A stretch of 37,403 bases of DNA from Terriglobia bacterium (GTDB taxonomy: Bacteria; Acidobacteriota; Vicinamibacteria; Vicinamibacterales; CAVVIG01), in assembly GCA_020073005.1 (NCBI GenBank), contig JAIQFX010000069.1:1-37403 (forward strand). Reading direction: 5' to 3'. Under the pieces are notes generated by a model. It did not search any database and had not been told where the DNA came from. It saw only the letters and a list, made by a program, of their open reading frames with translations. Below are positions 25,587 to 35,871 of the stretch, one piece after another. The first letter of the stretch is position 1. Every line of letters starts with the position of its first letter. Made by a program: the position numbers and the translations under genes.

Positions 25587-26795
25587 GCCGGCACCGGTCC
25601 GCAGGCCTGACAGGCCCGCGCCACGACTCACGGCGGCCGGCAGCGTGGACACGATCAGGAACAGCATCAGGATTTCGGAGTCGCCGAAGTTGTACTCGAA
25701 GAGCCCGCCGGTGAGGAGCGCGGCGACCGTGGCGAGCCCGGCGGCGGCGAGGAACGTGTGCTCGCCCGATCGGAATCGCTTCCACAGATCGCGCGCGAGC
25801 GCCACGATGAACCAGATCCAGATCGCGACGGCCGGCAGGCCGCGCTCGGCGGCGATCTGCAGCACGTTGTTGTGGAGGTGCGGGTTCACCTTGTTCACGG
25901 CGTCCGGGCCGCGGTACTCGGCGTAGAGCCGCTGGACCATGTTGGCGCCGACGCCGGTCAGCGGATGCGCCTGAACCATCCGCTCGCCGACGTGCAGCAT
26001 GGCGACGCGATCCATCGTGCTCGGATCCTTCTTGTCGAAGATCGAATTGAACCGCTGCATGACCAGCCCCGGCGCGACGGCGAAGAAGATCGCCGCGACG
26101 ACTGGCAGGATCGCGAACAGCCGGAAATCCTTGAGCGCGAACAGCAGCGCGGCCGCGACGCACACGCCGACCCACGCGCCGCGCGTCAGCGTCAGCGCCA
26201 CGGCGACGGCGAGCGCCGGGATGACGAGCGCCGCCCACGTGCGTCCGCCCTTGCCGAACAGCACGCGCGCGACGGCGACGCCGATGACGATCATCAGCAT
26301 CCCCGAGTACGTCATGTAGTGGCCGAGCGTGCCCTGCGGGCGCTGCTGCAGCACGTCATAGTGCAGGATGCCGTACTGCACGACGCCGACCACCGCGCTG
26401 ATCGCCGCGCACGACAGCACGACCGTCATCAGCGTCGACGCGCGCTCGGCCGTCACGAGCCGGTAGGTGAGCGGCACCAGCAGGAACAACACGAGCTGCT
26501 TGCAGTCGATCAGGCTGGTGCGGGGATCGAACGAGAACGCGGCGGAGACGAGCGTCGCCGCGGCGTAGATCGCGAGCGGCCAGAAAAACGACGGCGCCTC
26601 GAATCGTTCGCGGCGCACGACGAGCAGCCCGAGCCAGCACGCGATCGTCATCGTCAGGAGGATCTGGGCGGCGGCGATCGAAAACTGGACGGCGCCGGCG
26701 ATGGCAATCAACGCGACCGCGGCGATCGTCTCGAGCCGGTCGTTGTTCACGGCCGGCACCGTGTGCGGGGCGTCGAGGGCGATGGCGTCGGACAC
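25578..26795 (-). CDS. O-antigen ligase / polymerase family membrane protein (Wzy_C type)
   Basis: 405 aa, about ten to twelve predicted helices from residue 22 on. The large periplasmic loop carries the family words HPLTGVGANMVQRLYAEYRG and NPHLHNNVLQIAAERGLPA, which in WaaL-type enzymes join undecaprenyl-linked O-antigen to lipid A-core. A polymerase or another bactoprenol-linked glycan ligase is also possible. It precedes the heptose kinase in the same direction, consistent with LPS assembly. The last about 12 residues (GAGLSGLRTGAGQP) and the stop codon come from two palindromic repeats. ATG 26795 faces the divergent M3 peptidase. Confidence 0.87.
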   Translation of the reverse strand: MSDAIALDAPHTVPAVNNDRLETIAAVALIAIAGAVQFSIAAAQILLTMTIACWLGLLVVRRERFEAPSFFWPLAIYAAATLVSAAFSFDPRTSLIDCKQLVLFLLVPLTYRLVTAERASTLMTVVLSCAAISAVVGVVQYGILHYDVLQQRPQGTLGHYMTYSGMLMIVIGVAVARVLFGKGGRTWAALVIPALAVAVALTLTRGAWVGVCVAAALLFALKDFRLFAILPVVAAIFFAVAPGLVMQRFNSIFDKKDPSTMDRVAMLHVGERMVQAHPLTGVGANMVQRLYAEYRGPDAVNKVNPHLHNNVLQIAAERGLPAVAIWIWFIVALARDLWKRFRSGEHTFLAAAGLATVAALLTGGLFEYNFGDSEILMLFLIVSTLPAAVSRGAGLSGLRTGAGQP

Positions 26796-26811
26796 GCGAA
26801 TAGTTTATCCG

Positions 26812-26829
26812 GTCCGGCTGAAGCCGGAC
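26812..26829. repeat. Palindromic element, GTCCGGCTGAAGCCGGAC (inverted)
   Basis: Reverse complement of the exact 18-mer in purH at 23677-23694. It lies in the 58-bp gap between divergent O-antigen ligase and M3 peptidase genes, so both promoters must accommodate it. Confidence 0.8.
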
Positions 26830-26853
26830 ACCCAAAGGGGTATTCTCTCCAGT

Positions 26854-28896
<2,043 letters not shown>

Positions 28897-29961
28897 CGAT
28901 CGCGATCCCGGCCGCGCGCGCGACCTGCTCCGGCGTGATGCGCGTCAGGCAGCGGAAGTCGCCCGGCTCGCACACGCGCTGATCGCAGGGCCGGCAGGGC
29001 AGCTCGCCCGCATCCACCGATTCACACGCCAGCCGCTCGTCGCGCCACGGCGCGGATCGCGCCGGCAGCGTCGGTCCGTACACCCCGACAATCGGCACGC
29101 GCGTCGTCGCCGCGACGTGGAGCGGCCCGCTGTCGCCGCCGATGTAGAGCGCCGAACGGTCGAGCAGCGCGCGAAGCTCCGCGAGCGAGAATTCCCCGCA
29201 CGAGACGACGCGATCCGCCGACCCGCCTGATTCCTGAAGTCGCGCGCGGGCGCCGGCGATCACCCGCTCGGCGGCATCGCCTTCCGACGGACCCGCACTA
29301 ATGATGATGCGTCGCGCGGGATCCTCGGCCGCCAGCGCCGCGACGAGCGAAACGAAATAGTCGATCGGCCAGCGGCGGAACGGATTGCCCGCGCTCACGT
29401 GGACGACGATGAGCGCGTCGGTCGCGCGGATACCCGCGCGCGCGAGTCGTGCGTCGGCCGACGCCACCGCGGCGGGATCGGCCGTCATCTCGACGGGGAA
29501 CGACGCGCGATCCGGCGGCGCGATGCCGAGCGGCGCGAGAAGATCCCATTGGTTCTCGACGGAATGCCGCGGCCTCAGCGCTCGCGGGCGCGCCACGCGC
29601 CGCGTGTACATCCAGCCGCGCGCCGCGATTTCATAGCCGATCCGTTCGGGCGCGCCGCACAGCCACGTCAGGAGCGACGCGCGCGGTCCGCCGTGAAAAT
29701 CGATCGCGAGGTCGAAGCGCGCCGCGCGCAGCCGCCGGCCGAGCGCGAGATCGGCGAGGAGGCCGCGCACGCCTCGCGCGCGCGGTGCAACGATCACTTC
29801 ATTCAGATGCGGGTTGCGCGCGACGACCGGCGCGGCCGCCGGTTCGACGACGTAGGTGAGATGGGCGTCCGGGAATTTCTGCCGCAGCGCGCGAATGGCC
29901 GGGGTCGTGAAGACGACATCCCCGATCTCGCGCAGTCTGACGAGGAGGATGCGCGAGATCG

Positions 29962-30063
29962 ATGAATTGGGGAATTGAGTAATTGGGTCGTTGGGTAATT
30001 GCTGCGTGGGGCCCGTGTCAGCCATTACCCAATTACTCGACTACCCACTTACCCAATTCACTC
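29962..30063. repeat. Two-armed AATTGGGTAATTG repeat at the GT9 gene start
   Basis: Left arm 29964-30001 (GAATTGGGGAATTGAGTAAT and following) and right arm 30022-30061 (CATTACCCAATTACTCGACT and following) are imperfect reverse complements built from AATTGGGT units. The left arm is translated as the GT9 N-terminus; the right arm ends at the stop of the Trm112-like gene. Confidence 0.75.
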
Positions 30064-30228
30064 CTCAATAGTGGCTTCGTCGATCAGCATCACCGGGATG
30101 TCATCTTTGATCGGATACACCCGCTTGCACGTGGCGCACTTGAGCGCGGCGCCGTTCTTGACGAGCGTCACCGGCGTTTTGCAATTGGGGCACGCGAGAA
30201 TCTCGAGCAATTCAGGATCGACCGGCAT
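30058..30228 (-). CDS. Trm112-like zinc-ribbon protein (YcaR/UPF0434 family)
   Basis: 56 aa, family-typical length. Two cysteine pairs, CPNC at 13-16 and CATC at 31-34, form the zinc knuckle; PELLEILACPNC and YPIKDDIPVMLIDEA are the family signature. Trm112 proteins activate methyltransferases; YcaR-type bacterial members are often found next to LPS genes such as lpxK/kdsB, in keeping with the GT9 gene downstream. ATG 30228 fits the family start exactly. The stop at 30058-30060 abuts the repeat, and GT9 ATG 30025 is 32 bp on. Confidence 0.9.
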   Translation of the reverse strand: MPVDPELLEILACPNCKTPVTLVKNGAALKCATCKRVYPIKDDIPVMLIDEATIEE

Positions 30229-30274
30229 TCACGCAATATATGACACCTTCACGCTTTTGTGGAACAATTCGCCT

Positions 30275-32269
30275 ATGAAATCCCTGCTCGTCGCGGCGCT
30301 CTGCGCGGCTGTACCGATCGCGGCGGCGGGCCAGACCCGCGCGCCTCAAGCCGCCGCGCGACCCGGCGAAGCGTACGAGCAGTTCCTGCTCGCCCATCGT
30401 CTCGCGGAGCAGGACGACGAAGCGGGCGCGATCGCCGCCTACAAGCGCGCGATGGCGCTCGATCCGCAGGCCGCGGACATTCCCGCCGAGCTCGCCGACC
30501 TGTACCTGCAGTCGAACAAGATCCAGGACGCGAAGTCGACGGCGGAGCAGGCGATCGCGATCGAGCCGAACAATCGCGACGCGAATCGCGTGCTCGGCAT
30601 CGTCTACGCGGCGATGTCGGACACGGACCGGCAGGCCGCGCCGCGCGCGCGCGGCAGCGCGAAGCCCGACGAGAACGTCGCGAAAGCGATTCACCACCTC
30701 GAGCTCGCGGTCGATCCGCCGGTCGGCGCCGATCCGAACGCGCGCGCCACGCTGGCGCGCCTCTACCTCCGCGCGGAGTCGTACGACAAGGCGATCCCGC
30801 TGCTCGCGGATCTCGTCGCGCAGGAATCGGGCTGGCAGGACGGCCCGATGCTGCTCGCGGAGGCGTACGCGGGCGCCGGCCGCATCGGCGACGGCATCGC
30901 GTGGCTCGAGATGCACGCGGAGGACGATCCGCGGCTGCTGCCGACGCTCGGCGATTTCTACGAGCGCGAGCGCCGCTGGCCCGACGCCGCGAAGACGTAC
31001 GCGGTTGCGCTGCAGCGCGCGCCGCGCAACAACGCGCTCAAGGTCCGCTACGCGTCGGCGCTGCTCAACGCCGGCGGCCGCGACAACCTCGGCAAGGCGC
31101 GCGACGCGCTGACCGAGGTCGTGGCCGCGCGCACGCCGCCCGACACGCAGGCGCTGTATCTGCTGTCGCAGGCGCACCGGCGGCTCGGCGACTCGCCGGC
31201 GGCGGAAGCCGCCGCGCGGCGCGTCATCGCGCAGAACGACAAGAGTCCGTGGGGCTACTTCGCGCTCGCCGAGGCCCTCGACATGCGGCACGCGTACCAG
31301 ACCGTCGTCGACGACCTGGCGCCCGTCATCGCCGAGCATCGCAAGGAAGCGCTCGCGCCGGACGCGGACGAGGACACGTTCGACATCGGCCTGCTGCTGC
31401 CGCACGTCGGCTTCGCCTATCAGGAGCTCGGGCAGTACGACAAGGCGATCGCGTCCTTCGAGGACGCGCGCACGCTCGCGCCGAAGGATCCATCGATTGC
31501 CGGCTACCTGATCGAAGCCAACATCGCGGCCAAGAAGTACGGCGCCGCGATCGATCTCGCGAAGGCCGCGCTGGTCGATCATCCCGACGATCTCGGGCTC
31601 ACGCGTCTGCAGGCGCAGGCGCTCCGGCAGAGCGGGAAGGCCGATCAGGGCATCGCGCTGCTCGAGGCCGCGGTGAAGACGCACGCCGACGAGCCGATGG
31701 CGTACATCGCGCTCGCGCAGCTGTACTCCGACGCGACGCGCGGCGCCCAGGCCGTGAAAGTCCTGCAGGACGCGCAGGCGAAGTTCCCGCAGGACAACGC
31801 CATCGCGTTCGAGCTCGGGTCGGTCTTCGACAAGCAGAAGAAGTTCGCGGAATCCGAGGCCGCGTTCCGGCAGGTGCTCGCGCGCGAGCCGGACAACGCC
31901 GCCGCGTTGAATTACATCGGCTACATGCTCGCCGAGCGCGGCGAGCGGCTCGATGAGTCCGTGAACTACCTGAAGAAGGCGCTGCAGATCGATCCCGACA
32001 ACGGCTCGTACCTCGACAGCCTGGGCTGGGCCTACTTCAAGTCCGACAAGCTCGATCTGGCCGTGACCAACCTGCGCCGCGCCGCCGATCAGCTGCGCAT
32101 GAACTCCGTCATCCAGGCCCACTACGGCGAAGTGCTCTTCAAGCTCGGGCGGTACGACGAAGCGATCGCGGCGTGGAACCGCGCGCTCACCGGCGACGGC
32201 ACGGATCTCGACCGGTCCGACGTCGACAAGAAGATTCGCGCCGCGAAACAAAAGCTCAACAAGAAGTAG
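30275..32269 (+). CDS. Exported tetratricopeptide-repeat protein upstream of lolB-ispE
   Basis: 664 aa, signal peptide LVAALCAAVPIAAAGQ, then at least ten TPR units across the whole length, for example AIAAYKRAMALDPQAADIP, AIASFEDARTLAPKDPSIAG, AEAAFRQVLAREPDNAAALN and EAIAAWNRALTGD. TPR proteins of this size lie directly before lolB and ispE in many proteobacteria, which is the arrangement here. The partner is unknown; an envelope scaffold or biogenesis role is inferred. The stop at 32269 is followed after three bases by the lipoprotein start, so they are probably co-translated. The ATG has only a weak GTGGA ribosome site. Confidence 0.88.
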   Translation: MKSLLVAALCAAVPIAAAGQTRAPQAAARPGEAYEQFLLAHRLAEQDDEAGAIAAYKRAMALDPQAADIPAELADLYLQSNKIQDAKSTAEQAIAIEPNNRDANRVLGIVYAAMSDTDRQAAPRARGSAKPDENVAKAIHHLELAVDPPVGADPNARATLARLYLRAESYDKAIPLLADLVAQESGWQDGPMLLAEAYAGAGRIGDGIAWLEMHAEDDPRLLPTLGDFYERERRWPDAAKTYAVALQRAPRNNALKVRYASALLNAGGRDNLGKARDALTEVVAARTPPDTQALYLLSQAHRRLGDSPAAEAAARRVIAQNDKSPWGYFALAEALDMRHAYQTVVDDLAPVIAEHRKEALAPDADEDTFDIGLLLPHVGFAYQELGQYDKAIASFEDARTLAPKDPSIAGYLIEANIAAKKYGAAIDLAKAALVDHPDDLGLTRLQAQALRQSGKADQGIALLEAAVKTHADEPMAYIALAQLYSDATRGAQAVKVLQDAQAKFPQDNAIAFELGSVFDKQKKFAESEAAFRQVLAREPDNAAALNYIGYMLAERGERLDESVNYLKKALQIDPDNGSYLDSLGWAYFKSDKLDLAVTNLRRAADQLRMNSVIQAHYGEVLFKLGRYDEAIAAWNRALTGDGTDLDRSDVDKKIRAAKQKLNKK

Positions 32270-32272
32270 TTG

Positions 32273-33112
32273 ATGACGCGACGGGCGGCTCCGGGATTAG
32301 TCCTGCTGCTCGCGCTGGCCGCCGCCTCCTGCGGGGCGCCGCTCATGCGGCTGCCGTCCGGCCCAGGCGAGGCCGCGCCGGACACCGCCGCCGCGCTCGC
32401 CGAGGCGACGCGCGCGTGCCGGGCGATTCACACGCTCACCGCCGAAGTCGCCGTGAGCGGATCCGCGAACGGCCGGCGCGTGCGCGGACGGCTGTCGGCC
32501 GGCGTCGCGGCGCCGGGATCCGCGCGGCTCGAAGCCGTCGCGCCGTTCGGCGCGCCCATCTTCATCTTCGTCGCCAGCGGCGGCGACGCCTCGCTGCTGC
32601 TCTCGCGCGAGAACCGCGTGTTCGAGCACGGCCATCCCGACGACGTGCTCGAGGCCGCCGCCGGCGCGCCACTGAACGCCGAGGACCTGCTCCACGTGCT
32701 GACCGGGTGCGCGCCCGGCGAGCCGGTGCGCGACGGACGGCGCACGGGCAACGACTGGCGCATCGCGACGACGACGAAGGGCGACGAGCTGTACCTGCGC
32801 CGCGAGTCCGGGTCGGCGCCGTGGCGCCTGGTCGCCATCGTCCGGCGCGGCGCGGACGCGGCGTGGCGCGCCGAGTACCGCGAGCCGCAGAACGACCTGC
32901 CGCGATCGATTCATCTCGTCAGCGTCGACTCAGGCCGCGCCGGCGCGGCGTTCGACCTGCAGCTCGTGCTGTCGCAGGTCGATACCAACGTGACGCTGTC
33001 CGCCGACGTCTTCACGTTCCGCGTGCCGCCGACGGCGAAACGGATGACGCTCGACGAGCTGCGGCAGACCGGTCCGCTCGCCGCGAAATCGAATGACCCC
33101 AAAGAAGATTGA
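32273..33112 (+). CDS. Outer-membrane lipoprotein, candidate LolB
   Basis: 279 aa. Lipobox LAAASC places the acylated Cys near residue 20, so it is a lipoprotein. After it, beta-strand-rich sequence follows the LolB pattern: an IHTLTAEVAVSG strand, LEAVAPFGAPIFIFVASGGD, then LNAEDLLHVLTGCAPGEP where LolB has its G-lP-L-WL-G-p motif. Position between the TPR gene and ispE is where lolB sits in proteobacteria. LolB accepts lipoproteins from LolA and inserts them in the outer membrane. Identity by pattern and synteny only; a DUF4292-type lipoprotein with the same fold is the alternative. The 3' end overlaps ispE by 20 bp. TTG 32270 is an alternative start. Confidence 0.72.
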   Translation: MTRRAAPGLVLLLALAAASCGAPLMRLPSGPGEAAPDTAAALAEATRACRAIHTLTAEVAVSGSANGRRVRGRLSAGVAAPGSARLEAVAPFGAPIFIFVASGGDASLLLSRENRVFEHGHPDDVLEAAAGAPLNAEDLLHVLTGCAPGEPVRDGRRTGNDWRIATTTKGDELYLRRESGSAPWRLVAIVRRGADAAWRAEYREPQNDLPRSIHLVSVDSGRAGAAFDLQLVLSQVDTNVTLSADVFTFRVPPTAKRMTLDELRQTGPLAAKSNDPKED

Positions 33113-33947
33113 CCGGGTGCGCGCGCTCGCCAAGATCAACCTGACGCTGCGCGTCCTCGGCGTGCGGCGCGACGGGTACCACGCGCTCGAGACGACGTTT
33201 CAGTCGCTCGCGCTGCATGACACGCTGACGATTCGCGCGGTGCGCGGGCCGTTCCGGATCACGTGCGACGATCCCTCGTGTCCGACCGATCGCCGCAATC
33301 TCGTCTGGCGCGCGGCCGCGCGCGTCTGGCGCGCGTCCGGCCGCCGCGGCGCGCCGCGCGGCGCCGCCGTGCACATCGCCAAGCGGATTCCGATGCAGGC
33401 CGGCCTCGGCGGGGGCAGCAGCGATGCCGCGGCGGCGCTGCGCGCGCTCGGACGGCGATGGCGCGTCGGCGAATCGGAGCTGCGGAGGATTGCGGCGTCG
33501 CTCGGCGCGGACGTGCCGTACTTCTTCGAAGGCGGGACCGTGCTCGGCGTCGAGCGCGGCGATCTGTTGTTCCGCCTGTCCGATCATCCGGCCGCGTGGG
33601 TCGTCCTGGTCCTGCCGGCGTTCGGCGTCAGCACGAAGGATGCGTACGGCTGGTTCGACAAGGACAACAAAGTTGTCGGGCGAGCCTTTCAGGCGAGCCG
33701 AGGCGCGAACGACCTGCAGGCGCCCGTCGCGAGGCGGCATCCCGGAATTGCACGCCTTGTCCGCGCGCTTCGGCGCCGTGGAGCCCATTTGGCGGCGATG
33801 TCGGGGAGCGGTTCGGCCGTCTTCGGGCTGTTCCGCAGGCGGCCGCAGGCGCTCCGCGCGGCCCGGGCCCTGGCGTCAGCCTCGCGCCGGACGGCGGTCA
33901 CGCGGACCGTCGGTCGCGCGGGCTACCGTCGGCTTGTCGGAAATTGA
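33093..33947 (+). CDS. ispE: 4-diphosphocytidyl-2-C-methyl-D-erythritol kinase (IspE)
   Basis: 284 aa GHMP kinase of the MEP isoprenoid pathway. Seen: ALAKINLTLRVLG with the conserved Lys, the ATP loop PMQAGLGGGSSDAAAAL at about 99-115, GADVPYFFEGG with the catalytic Asp, and the C-terminal MSGSGSAVFGLF. ATG 33093 lies inside the lipoprotein gene, implying coupling. Residues about 197-203 (RAFQASR) are encoded by a copy of the CGAGCCTTTCAGGCGAGC palindrome, between YGWFDKDNK and the conserved NDLQ segment. That place is length-variable in the family, so function is probably kept. Confidence 0.94.
   Translation: MTPKKIDRVRALAKINLTLRVLGVRRDGYHALETTFQSLALHDTLTIRAVRGPFRITCDDPSCPTDRRNLVWRAAARVWRASGRRGAPRGAAVHIAKRIPMQAGLGGGSSDAAAALRALGRRWRVGESELRRIAASLGADVPYFFEGGTVLGVERGDLLFRLSDHPAAWVVLVLPAFGVSTKDAYGWFDKDNKVVGRAFQASRGANDLQAPVARRHPGIARLVRALRRRGAHLAAMSGSGSAVFGLFRRRPQALRAARALASASRRTAVTRTVGRAGYRRLVGN
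33681..33698. repeat. Palindromic element, CGAGCCTTTCAGGCGAGC copy 3
   Basis: Exact 18-mer also at 13861 and (inverted) 25002. In frame in ispE, encoding RAFQAS just before the conserved NDLQ segment. Confidence 0.8.
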
Positions 33948-33961
33948 GGGCATCGTATACA
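33934..33961 (+). promoter_or_regulatory. Candidate promoter for tRNA-Gln / prs
   Basis: TTGTCG (33934-33939), a 16-bp spacer, TATACA (33956-33961), overlapping the ispE stop and about 90 bp before the tRNA. A second possibility nearer the tRNA is TTTACG 34013-34018 with TACGAT 34035-34040. Both are imperfect; at least one promoter is expected before a tRNA gene. Confidence 0.3.
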
Positions 33962-34054
33962 CTTTAGGTTTGCGCCACGAGATATCCGCCACTCCTGAGG
34001 TCAGCTTCCTCATTTACGTCGACGCGGTGCCAAATACGATGCGGAGTGGGTCGT

Positions 34055-34129
34055 TGGGGCGTGGCCAAGCGGTAAGGCGCGGGACTTTGGATCCCGTATT
34101 CGAAGGTTCGAATCCTTCCGCCCCAGCCA
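34055..34129 (+). tRNA. tRNA-Gln (anticodon TTG)
   Basis: A 75-nt cloverleaf. Acceptor TGGGGCG pairs with CGCCCCA; D-arm GCC...GGC; anticodon stem CGGGA/TCCCG with loop CTTTGGA (anticodon TTG); T-arm GAAGG-TTCGAAT-CCTTC; discriminator G and encoded CCA at 34127-34129. Its location between ispE and prs is the same as in many proteobacteria. Confidence 0.97.
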
Positions 34130-34151
34130 TTTCTCTCGAGGCTGCGCGGTA

Positions 34152-35129
34152 ATGGGTGATCCCTTCATGGCGACCGGGTTCGGCGAGTTGAAGGTGTTCT
34201 CGGGCAGCGCGCATCCGGAGCTCGCGCGCGAGATCGCGGCGTTTCTCGGCTGCTCGGTCGGCCAGGCGCGCCTGCGGCCGTTCCCCGACTCGGAGATCTC
34301 GTTTCAGATCGACGAGAACATCCGCGGGACCGACGTCTTCGTCGTGCAGCCGACGTGCAAGACGCAGTCGGGCAGCGTCAACGATCACCTCGTCGAGCTG
34401 ACGGTGATGATCGACGCGTTCCGCCGGTCGTCGGCGGCGCGCATCACGGCGGTGCTGCCGTATTACGGGTACGCGAGGCAGGATCGGAAGGACAAGCCGC
34501 GCGTGCCGATTTCGGCGAAGCTCGTGGCGAACGTGCTCAGCGCGGCGGGCACGAACCGCGTGCTGACGATGGATCTGCACAAGGCGCAGATTCAGGGGTT
34601 CTTTGACATCCCGGTGGATCACTTGTTCGCGGCGCCGGTGATCATCGATTACCTGTCGCGGCTGGACTATCCGGAGCTGACGCTGGTCGCGCCCGACGCG
34701 GGCGGCGCCGAGCGCGCGCGCGCGTATGCGAAGCGGCTGGACGCCGAACTGGCCGTGATCGACAAGCGGCGCACCGACGATGGCACGGCGGAAGTGATGA
34801 ACGTGATCGGCGACGTCGCGGGCCGCACGTGCATCATCCAGGACGACATCATCGACACGGCCGGGACGATCACGAAGGCCGCCACAGCGCTCAAGGCCAA
34901 AGGGGCGGCGCGCGTGCTGGCGTGCGCGGTGCACGGCGTGCTCTCGGGCCCGGCGATCGATCGCATCGAGAAGTCGCCGATCGACAAGATGATCGTGACC
35001 AACACGATCCCGCTGTCGCCGGCGGGACAGGCGTGCGGCAAGGTGGTCGTGCTGTCGGTGGCGCGGCTGCTGGGACAGGCGATCAAGTCCATTCACGAGG
35101 AGACCTCGGTGTCCTCGTTGTTCGTGTAA
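34152..35129 (+). CDS. prs: Ribose-phosphate pyrophosphokinase (PRPP synthetase)
   Basis: 325 aa class I enzyme, making PRPP from ribose-5-phosphate and ATP for purine, pyrimidine, His and Trp synthesis. Seen: ELKVFSGSAHPELA at the N-terminus, PDSEISFQIDENIRGTDVF, the catalytic YYGYARQDRKDKPR flexible loop, the metal site MDLHKAQIQGFF and the PRPP motif IIQDDIIDTAGTI. ATG 34152 gives a five-residue extension over ATG 34167 and either may be used. It follows tRNA-Gln by 22 bp and is separated from rplY by a short AT-rich repeat. Confidence 0.96.
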   Translation: MGDPFMATGFGELKVFSGSAHPELAREIAAFLGCSVGQARLRPFPDSEISFQIDENIRGTDVFVVQPTCKTQSGSVNDHLVELTVMIDAFRRSSAARITAVLPYYGYARQDRKDKPRVPISAKLVANVLSAAGTNRVLTMDLHKAQIQGFFDIPVDHLFAAPVIIDYLSRLDYPELTLVAPDAGGAERARAYAKRLDAELAVIDKRRTDDGTAEVMNVIGDVAGRTCIIQDDIIDTAGTITKAATALKAKGAARVLACAVHGVLSGPAIDRIEKSPIDKMIVTNTIPLSPAGQACGKVVVLSVARLLGQAIKSIHEETSVSSLFV

Positions 35130-35158
35130 TGAAGAATTGAGAATTAGGAATTAAGAAT
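35130..35158. repeat. GAATTGAGAATTAGGAATTAAG spacer repeat before rplY
   Basis: Tandem 7-bp units (GAATTGA, GAATTAG, GAATTAA, GAATAT) fill the whole prs-rplY gap. The AGGA inside it is the only ribosome-site-like sequence before the rplY ATG at 35159. Confidence 0.65.
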
Positions 35159-35869
35159 ATGGAAGCGATACTGGAAGCCACGACACGAGACACGTTCGGC
35201 AAGAATGAAGCGCGGCGCACGCGCCGCGACGGCAGGGTCCCGGGCATTCTCTACGGCGGCGACAAGAACGGCGGCACGCCGATTTCGGTCGAGCCGCGCC
35301 CGCTGCTGAAGATTCTGCACTCCGAGGCGGGGCAGAACACGCTCATCGCGCTGAAGCTCGCCGGCACCGGCGACACGCGCGTCCTCATCAAGGATTTCCA
35401 GATCGACCCGATCACGCATCAGGTCCTGCACGCGGACTTCTACCGCGTCGCGATGGACAAGGTGCTGCAGGTGACGGTCCCGGTCGTCGTCAAGGGCGAG
35501 GCGCCGGGCGTCAAGCAGCAGGCGGGCGTGCTCGAGTTCATCCGCCGCGAGATCGTCGTCGAGTGCCTGCCGGCCGACATTCCCGAGAACGTCGAGATCG
35601 ACGTCAGCAACCTGATGCTGCACCAGGGCATCCGCGTCCGCGAGATTCCGACGAGCCCGAAGTGGAAGACGGTCAGCGATCCGGACTGGATGATCGTCCA
35701 CGTGATCATGCCGAAGGCCGAGGAAGTCGCGGCGCCGGCGGCGGAAGGCGCGGTCGCGGCCGCACCGACGGCGACGACACCGGCCGAGCCCGAGGTCATC
35801 AAGAAGGGCAAGAAGGAAGAGGCCGAGGGCGAGAAGAAGGAAGAGAAGAAGGAAGACAAGAAGAAGTAG
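35159..35869 (+). CDS. rplY: 50S ribosomal protein L25/Ctc (long form)
   Basis: 236 aa. N-terminal L25 domain (TRDTFGKNEARRTRRDGRVP, VLIKDFQIDPITHQVLHADF) binds 5S rRNA; the C-terminal beta domain (VPVVVKGEAPGVKQQ, VECLPADIPENVEIDV) is that of TL5/Ctc-type proteins. A low-complexity Lys/Glu tail of about 30 residues ends the protein. ATG 35159 matches the family start and is immediately preceded by an AT-rich repeat that provides AGGA. It stands two bases from the pth TTG, so the two genes are likely translated together. Confidence 0.95.
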   Translation: MEAILEATTRDTFGKNEARRTRRDGRVPGILYGGDKNGGTPISVEPRPLLKILHSEAGQNTLIALKLAGTGDTRVLIKDFQIDPITHQVLHADFYRVAMDKVLQVTVPVVVKGEAPGVKQQAGVLEFIRREIVVECLPADIPENVEIDVSNLMLHQGIRVREIPTSPKWKTVSDPDWMIVHVIMPKAEEVAAPAAEGAVAAAPTATTPAEPEVIKKGKKEEAEGEKKEEKKEDKKK

Positions 35870-35871
35870 GG

